Positions 49,635 to 61,401 of a stretch of 64,000 nt of DNA are shown here, piece by piece. This stretch comes from Cryptomeria japonica. Its lineage: Eukaryota; Streptophyta; Pinopsida; Cupressales; Cupressaceae. The DNA is taken from positions 40,723,140 to 40,787,139 of the forward strand of contig NC_081411.1 of NCBI RefSeq assembly GCF_030272615.1, in the 5' to 3' direction. The notes under the pieces were generated by a model, which worked only from the letters and a program-made list of their open reading frames with translations, did not search any database and was not told the DNA's origin. Every line of letters begins with the position of its first letter. Within the stretch, counting starts at the first letter, position 1. A program made the translations under genes and the position numbers.

Positions 49635-50912
49635 GCAAGTCCGCGAGAAACAAGAATCAATGCGTGGGAAACATTTCCTAGCGCATCCGGTTAACAGTAT
49701 AGTGCATTCCATTTTCTGTTCAACGCGTGGGGTTCATCATCTGGCGCATGACATCCTTAGTTTAGCACATAGTCCTCACTAACATTTTCCTGTAGGTCTC
49801 GACGTAGGAGAAAAACAAAACAGCGCATCAGAAATATAGAACAACGCATTAGGGAAACAGAGTAGCGCATCACAACCATCTTGTAGCGCATACAATCGGT
49901 TCTGTAGCGCGTCACGGACAGAAAAAAAAGAGCTAATTTGTAATAGAAATTAAAATTTAGACTTGTAGAAGTCCACGGAATTCATCTTTTTGCTAACTCA
50001 CTGATTGGTTTTTTTTTTTTTACAGGTTACTAACATTTTGATTGTAGGTTTTAAATCTATTTAGGCTAGAATTAAAGTAGTTTAAATTTTTACTAACTTT
50101 TCTAAGTTAGGCAAAATTCAAATTTCTTTTTTTTCCTTGTTTAAGTAAAACTGAACTCACTTTTATTTTGGATAAGTAAAACAAACAATAATAAAAAATT
50201 TCTTGCTTTTCTAGGAGAAAATTTATCAATTTGGGCTCTAAAAAAAACAATACAAATTTTCATTTTTGCAAAAGGTCTAAAAAGAATTTCGCCATCCTTT
50301 GGTGCATAAAAGGATCCACATTTAAATTTGGGCAAAGTAAAGAATCACACCAAGTCACAAAAGTCAGTTACAATCAAAGAGGGAAGTTATTCCCCTTTTG
50401 CCGATTTTCTTTTATTGACCAAATCGAAGTTTTGCTTTGTTGACCAGGTTCTTTTCCTAGATTAAATAATCACTGATTTGAGGAAATAAAATAAACACCG
50501 TGTTTTTTTGGAGCAACATCTCCATATAGATCTTAGAAAATCATTGAATTGATAGAATAAAAAGAACAACTTGATTGCTTTGTCTTGAAAGTAGAAGGTA
50601 TATGCTCTCCCCTTAACTGGGTGATCAAAAAAATAGACTACTCTTATGCTTTCAGTATTTCAAGTAAATAAAACTCTTCAGCAGGCCTGCCTTCCTGAGG
50701 GGTTGAAATCAACTCTTAAAGCCATTTATGGCCGATGTGAAGGGAACGACCTAAGTGGAAAACGACTTTGATGCCAAGTGTTCCAACCCACTATAATCAA
50801 AAGTGAAAAGTGACGAAAGTCCTTTTCAACGGTTGCGCGCAGCGATTAGCTTTCCCCAATATCCTCGAGATATGTAAAGCCTTTGTTCTAAAGGTTGGGA
50901 AGCCTCTTGAGG

Positions 50913-52658
50913 GAGTTTATCACTGACGACCGAATAGGAAGCCTGATTACGAACCTTAGAAATAGAAACCTTGAGCTGAGTCAGTAACCAGAAATTTGTA
51001 ATATCATAGTGCAAGGGTGGGGAAGAATCCGCCCCCAAGATCTCTCACCATATATCTCCCAAGATAACTACTCAATTGTGAAGCAAATCTCTTTGAGTTA
51101 ATTTCTGGCAAAAGGCAAAAAAATGGGCGCCCTCTAGAGGGTGACACGGTTGTTTGAGCTAACGGAGTATCGAGACTAGTGGGCTATGGTATTACTTACA
51201 ACCCTTGAATAAAGAGTCTTTGTGGAAGTGTATTTATATTAACCAAACCTGTTAAAACATTGGGGATTTGAACACATCTTCACATAATATACACTTACTG
51301 TTTAGATTAGGCAAAAATGGTTATGTATTTTGTGTTGTGTTTGCATTTGTTACTTCATAAAATCATCCATCAAAATTGAAAACCTAAGGCAAAACACCAA
51401 AATCACATAAAACAGCCAAAACAGGGCAGTTTAGCACGTAAGAGCAACTTTTTAGCGCTTCAGAACCATCCTTTAGTGCATCAAAGTCTATCTTTAGCAC
51501 GTAAAATATTCATAGTAGCACTTCATCGAAATCTAGAAACAGTCAGAGACAATTAGCACGTCCGGAAAACAGCCTAGCGCGTTGAAGCATCAGCTTAGCG
51601 CGTAGGAGTCAAAAATCAGCACATCAGGTTTATCAGTTAGCACGTAGAAGACCCATACTAGCGCATGATCTTTTAAGCAAAACAAAAAACCAGATAAGCA
51701 GTCTAAAACAATTAGCACGTAGCCGGGGGTAGGTTAGCGCGTGTGGTCTTTTCCTTAGCATGTGAAGAAATTTATGTAGCGCATTTGGTCTCTGTTTTAG
51801 CGTGTGATCAAACCCAGAAAAATAGTGGGCAAAATAGTGGAAAATTTAGAAAATTTAGAAAACATTTTTGAGAGCATCCTTTCATTAGCTTCATCTTCAT
51901 CAAACTAGAGTGTCAAAAACAAAGCGTTAAAAACTATTTCTTAAGCAAATTTCGTGTCAAAACAAAAGTTGTCCAGAATCCAAAACTGATCGCACGATAA
52001 ACATATCTATCCTATCAAAATCAGGAAACATCATTGCAAGTGACGAATAGGTCCTTTATCATCTCACAAATTATATCTCAAAAACACTTGTTCAAAATCT
52101 CAGGTTGTCAAATCAAGTTTCCATATCGGGAGACTTTATCCATATCATTTGACATGCTTTGTCATGAGGGGGCATCTAAACCTTCACTTTGATAAAGTAA
52201 AACTTGAGTTTTCAAAACAAGATCAAATAAATCCAAAACAAATCAAAGGAAACCATTGAATAACTTACGCATGACTAATCCCCATATTCTGAGAAAAAAG
52301 AATATTTATCATAACACCACGTTGAAGAAACAACAACCAAGTTTTTCCAAATTTGTCAAAAGAAATAAATTTTTATACATCAATCATCAACTTTTTAAAT
52401 CTCATCAAACATTCATTCATCACGTCAAACTTTATATCCAGAACAAATCCAAAGAATTTGACAAAGAACCTTCGAAGACTAGGGCTTATTGTCAAAAATC
52501 TGCATTCAGTCAAATCATAAACTGTGGAGGAAAGATCAATCCGGCATTCTTTCCTGACGAGTGCATCACTTACAACACACCCCGATTTGAACCACCAACC
52601 TCGGAGCAACATATCGAAGAGGATTTTGTCCCCTTTGTCACAGAAAGCTTCTACTAAA
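50913..52658 (+). other. Unique part of the element B leader with a further motif array
   Basis: The non-coding leader continues. At about 51425-51810 there is a second motif array (TTTAGCACGT, TTAGCGCTTC, TAGCGCGTAGG and similar). A 133-codon open frame at 52256-52657 ends two bases before the gag ATG. It has no recognised motif and may be untranslated. Confidence 0.6.
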
Positions 52659-54481
52659 ATGCCTGTTACTCACTCTCAACAAAACAAACAAAGCGAGGCA
52701 CAAGCATAGTCCAGTATGAATCAGAGGTTATCAAATCCTTTTGAAGGTCCACATCTAGAGGATACTGAAATTTCTGAAGAACTCCTTCAAGAATGCCAAC
52801 TAGTGCTTCATTCCAAAAACTTGTGGAAAGACTCATGGAAAATGACAAGGAAAAATACTTGCTCATGCTCACAAGCAAAGGGGTTAAACTCCTTGAAGAC
52901 TTTGACACAGACATGTTTAGAATGAGATCTCAACATTACGAATATCAAGAACGACAACGAAAAGGGGAAGCACGCGACCCTAAATAAGATATTCCTGAAC
53001 AAAACATACCGGAACAACATACACCAGGGCAAAAAATTCCTGAGCAACACATCCCCGAGCTAAACATACCATTCCATACACCATTTCAACCTAGGATTAA
53101 TGCAAGGGAAGAACTCTTCCCTCGACAAAACAATGCGCCTTTGGTGGCCCTTACTCAATAAATGCAAATGTTACAAAGACAAATGCAAGACATGCAACAA
53201 GGGACAACAGTACAGTATTCACTAAATGAAATTTGTCCTTGTCCATTTGACAGAAGGTTGCACATGATCCCTTTTCCTTCGAATTCAGACGTGCCTAAAT
53301 TTGACAAGCACGATGGGAAAAGCGATCCCCATGATCATGTTAGAGAATTATGTACCATGAGTCTTGAATTTGCTCATGATGACACCTATCTGATGAGGTT
53401 ATTCCCAAGAAGTTTGGGAGGACAAACAATGGAATGGTTATCCAAGATCACACCTCCTGTCAGATCATTTGATGAATTGGTCAACAAATTCATAACACAA
53501 TATTCCTATAACATTCAACATGCTATAACCATGCTAGACGTTTGCAACACCAAACAGAAAAACAATGAAACATTCATAGTATTCCTTCAACATTGGCGAC
53601 ATATGGTTTCACGATATCCTCGAGACATTCCTGAAAAGGAGAAAATGGAAATTTTCATCGACAACTTGAATGGTGAGATGAGTTACAGGCTCAAACTCCA
53701 ATGCATACCATCTTTCGCTAAACTGATTGAAAATGACATTCAAGTAGAAGAAGCATGTGTCAAGAAAGGAACGCTCAAATTCTTCAAAGAAGGAACAGGT
53801 TCATCAAACTACAGTAACCAAAATAACACCAACTTAGATAAATCTAGATTTTGGACTCGAAACAAAAATAATGGAAATGAAGGCGACAATGAATCACATG
53901 ATCCAAAATCTAAATAGCCAGTGCTCGCATTATCAGGAAATCCTCAAGCTACAAAAAATCCTAAAGGTGCTAACCCCGACGCTAACACATACGCACTGAA
54001 TACCAATCAAGGTCAACCCAACACAAACAACACCGACGATACTCAAAACAAAACCACAAATCAAGGACCTAATAATAGTTCACAAGATGACACCAACAAT
54101 TTCCAAAAACGTGTCTTCACACCACTGGGACAATCACTGGAGTCAACATTCAGAGAACTCCTGGCAAACAAGATTATCTCTTTGCCCGCGATCAACAACT
54201 ATGAACCCCAAATCAAACCACCTTGGTGGAATGACTTGCACTTTTGTGATTTTCATCACAACAAAGGTCATCGAACGAATGATTACATGAGATTGAAAAA
54301 CATTGTTCAGGACATGATTGATAGAGGTGATTTAACGATGGATGGTCTCAAAACAAATGGTGACCATGGAGCCTTTAAAAAGCCTCTTCCAAACTACAAC
54401 AAAGATGGAGCTTCAACCTTGAACGATACATGTGGAGCTTGTATAAATCACATCTATAATAACACCATCAATCATATATAA
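52659..54481 (+). pseudogene. Element B: gag
   Basis: The likely start is ATG 52659 (MPVTHSQQ). A TAG at 52707-52709 and a frame change near 52790 follow. From 52793 the frame continues with TAA before 53162 and TAG at 53915. The retrotransposon gag domain is at about 53270-53770 (FDKHDGKSDPHDHVREL, PRSLGGQTMEWLSKI, DIPEKEKMEIFIDNL). An Asn/Gln-rich linker and a zinc-knuckle-like CDFHHNKGHRTNDYM come next, with the last Cys replaced by Tyr. The product would be the particle protein binding the element RNA. Confidence 0.85.
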
Positions 54482-55483
54482 ACTGAAGACAATCATGTAA
54501 ATGTCATCACAATCCGAGACTAGCATAATCATGAATCTGTCAATGTAACAACCAGAGCTCAAAAATATGTCTTGAAGGGCCACACAACAACAACAAACAC
54601 TACACCAAAAATCCAATATGATTTAGTCAACCAACTACGCAAAATTCCTGCTCAAATATCTATACTAGAATTGCTAAAACTGTCGCCAAAACACAAAGAC
54701 ATATTGGAACAATTGCTGTTGGAAACCAATGTACCTCAAGATTTAGATGCTGTCAAATTCCAAGCCATGGTCACTCATATGACAGGGCCTCATAATCTCA
54801 CCTTCTTAGAGCATGATAATACTTCCTTAAGTCATCCACATAACACTCCTCTCCATATTGAAGTCATCGTCTATAAACACTGAGTAAAATGAGTCTTGAC
54901 AGATGGAGGAGATGGACTTAATATATGTACCTTAAGACTTATCCGTGCATTAGGCTTCTCAGAGGAGTCTATTGATCCATGCAAAAAAATTACTATAAAG
55001 GCATACGATGATGAGGAAAGATCCTCTAAAGGGACAATATTGTTACCCATTCAAGTTGGCCCCATATAAAAGGATACTATGTGTCAGGTCTTAGACATAG
55101 ACCTCACGTACAATATTTTATTAGGTCAACCCTGGATACATGAAATGCAAGCAGTGCCTTCTACATATCACCAGTGTGTCAAATTTCCCTATAACGGACA
55201 AGAGGTCTCTATATCTGCTTATCACAATCCATTTCAACATTGTAATGCAATGGGGATAGCCCGGGATAGTTTGGTTCCCCATAATAGGGAAAAACAGAAA
55301 TCCTCAACATCAGATCTACAGAAGGCAAAGTTTGAATCATTACCTGGAGATTTCAAGCAGAAAATGCAAATCAGAGAACAAGGCATGGGGGACTACTCTT
55401 TGAAACCCGTGTGTTTGGCCAACTTACCAGCATCACCTAGATCTCATGGATTACCTACAACATCAACACATCAGATAACTTAG
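54482..55483 (+). pseudogene. Element B: retropepsin-like protease
   Basis: The frame is the same as gag. After YDLVNQLRKIPAQISILELL (54620-54680), a conserved lead-in in Tat elements, the active site VLTDGGDGLNI has its Asp codon at 54902-54904. The flap and C-terminal motif [16 protein letters not shown] lies at about 55115-55160. Stops near 54884 and 55069 break it. Confidence 0.8.
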
Positions 55484-56611
55484 CCCATCACTAAATTTGA
55501 TGGTACCTTCATCCAATTTGGCACTCTAGCACATGAATCAGAGGAAAAGGACATCCTTAGCTAGTTATACAAAGATGAGGAAGAAGATAACCAAGCAGCT
55601 ACTCTGGACATAGTTCTACCAACACACCTATATGGAAAGGGTTACTTAATCATGCAACAAATGGGATATGATGGTAAAGGACCTATTGGAAAACACAAAG
55701 AAGGAGTCACTAAACCAATAGACCTTCCTTCACAGCTCAGTAGAGACAAAACAAGATTGGGCTGTAAACTTACTTTCCTACTAAGAAAGATACCATGCAC
55801 GAATCCAAAACCTCAATGGAAAGCAAAGAAGAAGTAGAAAGAAGAATCCTGGCAGAAAGCACTATTTGAGTCAGTAAAAGCAATCTGCAAGGACCGTGAA
55901 CGTAAAGAACGGAAGCAACATCAGGAGAAACTCCTCAATTACAAGAAGGCCATATCTGCAGCAGTAGCTCATATTCAAGCACCAATATCTAAAAAAGTAG
56001 AACTACCTCCTGATATCATTATTCCTCCCCAAGGAGGAATAGTATATGAGCAAATACAAAAGGTAGAAGCCGGATTCGACACAGAATCAGTGAAAACTAT
56101 CAAACTGGTATCAATTATCAAAGATCTCTTTTCACCATACAACATACTTGTTTACAGTACTAAAAATATCTGGGATGATAACTCTGAGACTGATTCTAAT
56201 GAATATGAATGGGGTAGCTGCTCAAATGCTACTGGAGATACTGCTGACAATACTAGTTCCATATCCCTTTCTCAAGAAGAGCAGAACGCAAAAGATGGAC
56301 TACCTGAATTTGGACCACATAATATCTATTACGCTAAGGAAAGCGAACAGAAACATTATGAACAAGTCTATACGGAGGATGATACCATTGAAGACCTCGA
56401 CGGAATCCTGAACTTCTTTAGCACCCGAACCAATCACGATGAAACCTCTGTCTTGACACTTACAGTAGCAGAACTTGATCCACCAAACGATTCCTTACCA
56501 CTTGTCTTTCCTGACCTCATTGATTGGGATGAACCCGAAATGCATGATATACCAATTTTCCCAGACGATGAATCTGTTATCCACTACCTATGCACCGTTA
56601 ACCCAGAAACG
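55484..56611 (+). pseudogene. Element B: G-patch segment and acidic linker before RT
   Basis: A glycine-rich G-patch-like motif, MQQMGYDGKGPIGKHKEG (about 55652-55705), follows the protease, a placement seen in plant Tat/Athila-type elements and in some retroviruses. An acidic linker matches the 1-286 fragment of element A. The frame continues to about 56611, where one extra G shifts it by +1 relative to A. Confidence 0.72.
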
Positions 56612-57770
56612 GGGCTCTACCAGTAAACACGATAATGATGTCTACAACCAAGGGAGTGCCAAGTCTCTCAGTCACAAAAATGAACCAAATAAAAGATCTA
56701 ATGCTGAAAACCAGTCAATGGCAGCTCTAGATCACAAAAAAGTAAAAATAAAGGACGCATCTAAGGGTGAAAACCTTTTTAAGGCACCTAAAGATGGGAG
56801 ACTTGACACTCTTCCTGAACATTTTCATGAGCGATCACCCATATTGATTGAGCCCACCCAATCAATCAACATTGGTACTACAGAAGCAGTCAAAAACATA
56901 CACCTGGCAGAATCTTTGATAGAGGAGGAAAGATCAGCATTTATCATTTTTTTTAAAGAAAAGCAAATTAACTTTGCTTGGTCATACGCAGATATGCTTG
57001 GAATTGATCCACACTTAATCATGCATCACTTGTCCATCTCTCTAGGAGTTAAGCTAGTCAAGAAAAAACTACGAAAGATGAATCCACGGGTAGCACTCAT
57101 GGTCAAGGCTGAACTAAAGAAACTATTAGATGTCGGATTCATTCAACCCATCGACTATATAGAATGGATTTCCAACATAGTACCAGTATCAAAACCAGAC
57201 GACAGTATCAGAATCTGCATTGATTTCAGAGATTTCAACAAAGCCTGTCCAAAGGACGACTTTCCTTTACCCAGTATCAACATAATTGTAGACCTCACAG
57301 CGGGCCATGCAATGCTCTCACTAATGGATGGTTTTTCAGGCTATAATCAAATAAAAATAGCCCCAGAGGATCAAGATAAAACAACGTTTACCTGTCCTTG
57401 TGGAATGTACTGTTGGAATGTTATGCCTTTTGGCTTAAAGAATTTAGGAGCTACTTATCAACGAGCAATGACAACAATCTTTCATGACATGATGCATACC
57501 TTCATGGAAGACTATGTGGATGATTTACTAGCTAACTCCTTCACTAGAGCAGAACACCTCAGCATCTTAACAAAGATTTTTGATCGATTGGAAAAATTCC
57601 AAGTCAGGCTCAACCCTAAGAAGTGTGTCTTCGGGGTTACATCGGGCAAGTTACTAGGCTACATAGTCTCAGCTAAAGGTATTGAAGTGGATCCAGCAAA
57701 GGTACAAGCCATTATGGAGATGCCACCACCAAAGAATATCAGTCAGCTCCGCTCTCTACAAGGATGACTT
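56612..57770 (+). pseudogene. Element B: reverse transcriptase
   Basis: The domain is nearly identical to that of element A. Motifs are FRDFNKACPKDDFPLP, MDGFSGYNQIKIAPEDQ, MPFGLKNLGATYQRAM and YVDD (Asp codons 57519-57524). The frame is open from 56475 to TGA at 57765-57767 (CGA in A). It lies in the +1 frame relative to gag-protease because of the base gained at about 56612. Confidence 0.92.
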
Positions 57771-58936
57771 CAATCAATCAGGCGATTCATCGCTCAACTA
57801 GCTGATAAAAGTCTACCATTCAATCATTTTCTACATAAGAATGTACCTTTCAAATGGGAAGCCAAGTGTGCTGAATCTTTTTATCAAATCAAACAGTATA
57901 TAATAAACCCACCAGTTCTAGTACCACCAATAGCAGGAAAGACACTCATTTTATACATTTCAACAATAGATATATCATTGGGGGCACTATTGGCACAAGA
58001 AGATCAATAAGGAAAGGAACGAGCCATATACTACATCAGCAGGACATTGAATGGCTATGAACTCAACTATACATTCATTAAGAAGGCTTGTCTAATGGTA
58101 GTATTCGCTTCTCAAAAGTTCCGACATTATATGCTAGCACACACAATTAAACTAGTGGCAAAGATTGATCCTCTCAAATATCTACTCAGCAAGGCAGCTC
58201 TTACAGGTTGATTGGCTAAATGGGTAATGATTCTCAGTGAATTTGATATCCAATACACAAAACGAAGAGCTATCAAAGGACAAGCAATTGCAGATCAACT
58301 AGATGAAGCACCGCTACCAAGAAAACAAACTATGGAGATTGAATTTCTGGATAGAGACGTTCTTGCTATTTCTACTAAGCAATGGACCTTATACTTTGAC
58401 GGATCCTACACACAACATGGTCAGGTGCTGGCATTCTCTTCATCACTCCTGAAGGACACACTATACCAAGATCATATCAGCTTATGTTCCCATGCACAAA
58501 TAATGTGGCTGAATATGAAGCATTGGTTATAGGCATCAAAATGGTCGTAGAATGGAAAATCATGGAGTTAAAGGTCTACGGAGACTCACAACTAGTCGTC
58601 AATCAAATCAACAATGACTATCAGACAAAAGATGACAAGCTACTACCCTACAAACGAATGGTGGATGACTTCAAACAATATTTTATACACATCACCTTCG
58701 AGCAAATACCAAGGTTGAACAACAAAGTAGCTGATGCAATGGCTACTATCGCTTCATTACTACAGATTCCAGAGCAACAGAGTCGTTACGAGTTTCTAGT
58801 AGAGCAACTGTTCTCCCCAGCCTATGACCACTCTGAATCCCATGTTGTCTATGACTTGACTGGTTCAGATTTCCCTTTGTATGGACCAATATATGATTAT
58901 CTAAAGAATAATATTCTACCCATTGACCAATCCTAA
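57771..58936 (+). pseudogene. Element B: RNase H plus archaeal-type RNase H
   Basis: This is the same order as element A. Stops at TAA near 58008 (CAA in A) and TGA near 58209 (CGA in A) fall in the first RNase H. A one-base loss near 58421 returns the frame to that of gag, within the second RNase H just after YFDGSY. Its NNVAEYEAL, VYGDSQLVV and NKVADAMA motifs are kept. Confidence 0.87.
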
Positions 58937-60133
58937 AACCAAAAACATAACTTTATCCAACAAGCCGCCCGTTATACCCTTACTGCTGATACTTTGTACC
59001 GTCGAGGTCTAGATGGTACTCTTCTTTGTTGCCTTGATCGTAATGAATCTGATGCCGCTTTACACGAGCTTCACAAAGGTATTTGTGGCACACATTCAAG
59101 TGGGACTACTCTTGCTAAAAATCTTCTAAGGATGGGATACTACTAGCCTACAATGGAAAAAGATTCTTACCACTTCACCAAGAAGTGTCCTAAATGCCAG
59201 ATCCATGGCAATCTGATACATGCACCAGCACAAGAACTACAACCATTTACAACATCCTGGCCCTTTTGTCAGTGGGGACTTGACTTGGTCGGCAAAATTC
59301 ATCCTTCATCTTCGCATGGACACAAGTTCATTATAACTGCAACAGAATACTTTACCAAGTGGATAGAAGCAGTCCCCATTACCATAGTAACTGGAAAACA
59401 AGTTGCCTCTTTTATCCTAAACTATCTGATCTGCAGATATGGTATTCCAAGCTCCATCATCACCGATAATGGATGACCTTTCAAAAACCAAGATGTCCGA
59501 GAGCTATGTGAACAATTCAAAATACAACATCAGTTCTCTACACCATACTACCCCAAGGGGAATGGTCAGGCAAAAGAATCTAACAAGACAATACTAAAAA
59601 TCCTAAAGAAAACAGTGAATGATGTAGGCAAAGAATAGCATATACAACTCAATCCAGCACTTTGGGCATATAGAACTAGCATCCGCACACCTATAGGAGC
59701 AACACCTTTCTCATTGGTCTATGGATTAGAAGCTATTTTACCACTAGAGGTAGAAATTTCATCTCTCAAAGTCTCTCTAAAAGGCTTAATCCCAGATGAA
59801 GAGTATCGAGTCAACCGACTACAAGAACTGGAACTCTTAGATGAAAGACGTTAGCATGCTTATACTCATCTCAAAGCATATCAGCAACGCATGTGCAGAA
59901 GCTACAATCACAAGGTCATTCCTCGAAATTTCAAAGTTGGTGATCTAGTACTCAAGGAAAATCCTAGAAATCAGCAAGATCGAGAAAAGAAAGGGAAATT
60001 TGAACCTAACTGGTTAGGTCCCTATGTCATCATATTAGTCTATGGATCAGGTGCTTATCAGCTAACAACTTCAGAAGGAGATGTGCTCGACGAACCAACT
60101 AACAACATTCATCTAACGAAATACTACACTTGA
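58937..60133 (+). pseudogene. Element B: integrase
   Basis: The zinc finger is split by TAG at 59144-59146, at the same Trp codon that is TGA in element A. The core Asp residues (WGLDLVG and ITDNG) are present. Further stops are TGA after ITDNG (CGA in A), TAG near 59635 (TGG in A) and TAG near 59852 (CAG in A). The catalytic Glu of GQAEAS has become Lys-Glu (GQAKES). The true C-terminus, LTKYYT and stop at 60133, is present here and missing from A, where a solo LTR replaced it. Confidence 0.88.
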
Positions 60134-61401
60134 GTAGTCTAATGCACGGAAAAAGTAAAAAACAATCAAAAAAATAAAAAAATCAAGGAAAAGCAAATAA
60201 AAAGGTACAATAAAAGCAACTGGTGAAAACATGGTAACAAGTGCTATTATGAAAGGACAACTCCTTTATCTATATCCATATCCTTATCTCCATAGTAAAG
60301 CACTATCAACCATCACCCGACACTTTAGCAAACATCCATTCAGGACATACTTAGCGTAGTCAGTATCCTGATTTATCCATATATCCTTTCACCACACTTT
60401 ACCATGGCTTGGTAATCACTGTACATATCCACATCGAGAGGTACACTTAGCTAGGGGCAATATTCATCAACACTTGCAACATGTTCAAGCCATCAAAACT
60501 AGTTGCAAACTCAGAACATCATGTCCAACAAAGCACAAACTTACACAAACCCAAATCAAAACATCGATCGATAACAGATTCACAAGAGAAATACGATGGA
60601 TGATTTTCTGAAGTACCAACTATTGCATTTTGCATAAAGTCTTGACTATTTTTGCATTTAGCTTTTTGAATTATTGGATTCTCTAAATTTTCTCAACAAT
60701 GCTTCCAAGCTAGAGAACATCGAGAAACTCCAATATTTTTCTTAGTCTTCTGTCTGTGAGGCGATCATTTGTAATGTGTAAATACTTGTCTTGAGACGTG
60801 ATACAACAAATATCACTAAAGACATGATTCCACTTTACGCATACAAATGGTTTAATCTTGTCTGTTTATACGCAATCCGCACTCTAGTTGTCCTGGTTCA
60901 ATTATACCTTGACGCTTGTCCTATCTTGCAAAATCAAAACATCATGTAAATTTTTCTGAGGTCATCATGGTTTAATTATACCATTATGCTTGTATAAATT
61001 TTCAACATATCCAAAAATCAATCCATGCTCAATGATGATACATATATCGAAAGCAAATAAACATGTGGTTATATCGGACGACAAATGCAGACAAAGGGTG
61101 CTCCAAAAACAATTAGTTGCATGTCATTTTACAATTAGTTGCATATCATTTTACAATTAGTTGCATATCATAATCATTCATCTCATTTTCAAGATACATC
61201 ATCATACATCATATCATCTATCTAAGTATTGCATCATCATAGAATAAAGTAAAAACATATAGAAAATGCATCCATAACGCATCACATGATCAAAGAAAAT
61301 GGTGTCATATATATATATATATATAAAATGATCAAAATGTACAATATATGTCATGTCTTGGCCAAATACAATGATCAAAAATACAATAGAGACAACGTCT
61401 C
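60134..61401 (+). other. Element B: spacer between integrase and antisense PMD gene
   Basis: Colinear with 12870-14213 of element A. A run of three TTAGTTGCATATCATTTTACA units lies at about 61112-61170, and an (AT)n tract near 61306-61324. No gene is seen. Confidence 0.6.

Larger units (their letters stand above)
43979..50912 (+). repeat. Triplicated unit: TATA box, R/U5, primer site and leader
   Basis: Three tandem copies of about 1.9 kb start at 43979, 45876 and 47792. The third is longer because a 1237-bp solo LTR plus target duplication sits in it. Each runs from just before TATAAATAG through the LTR 3' part, the primer binding site, the TAGCGCAT-motif leader and on to GGGAAGCCTCTTGAGG. 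The first two units end with a short filler (AAATCAATTTT) before the next TATA box. The third runs on into the unique leader (GGAGTTTATCACTGACG). The copies differ by scattered substitutions. A 70-codon frame (47095-47307 and 50231-50443) and a 68-codon minus frame recur only because of this duplication. Confidence 0.92.
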
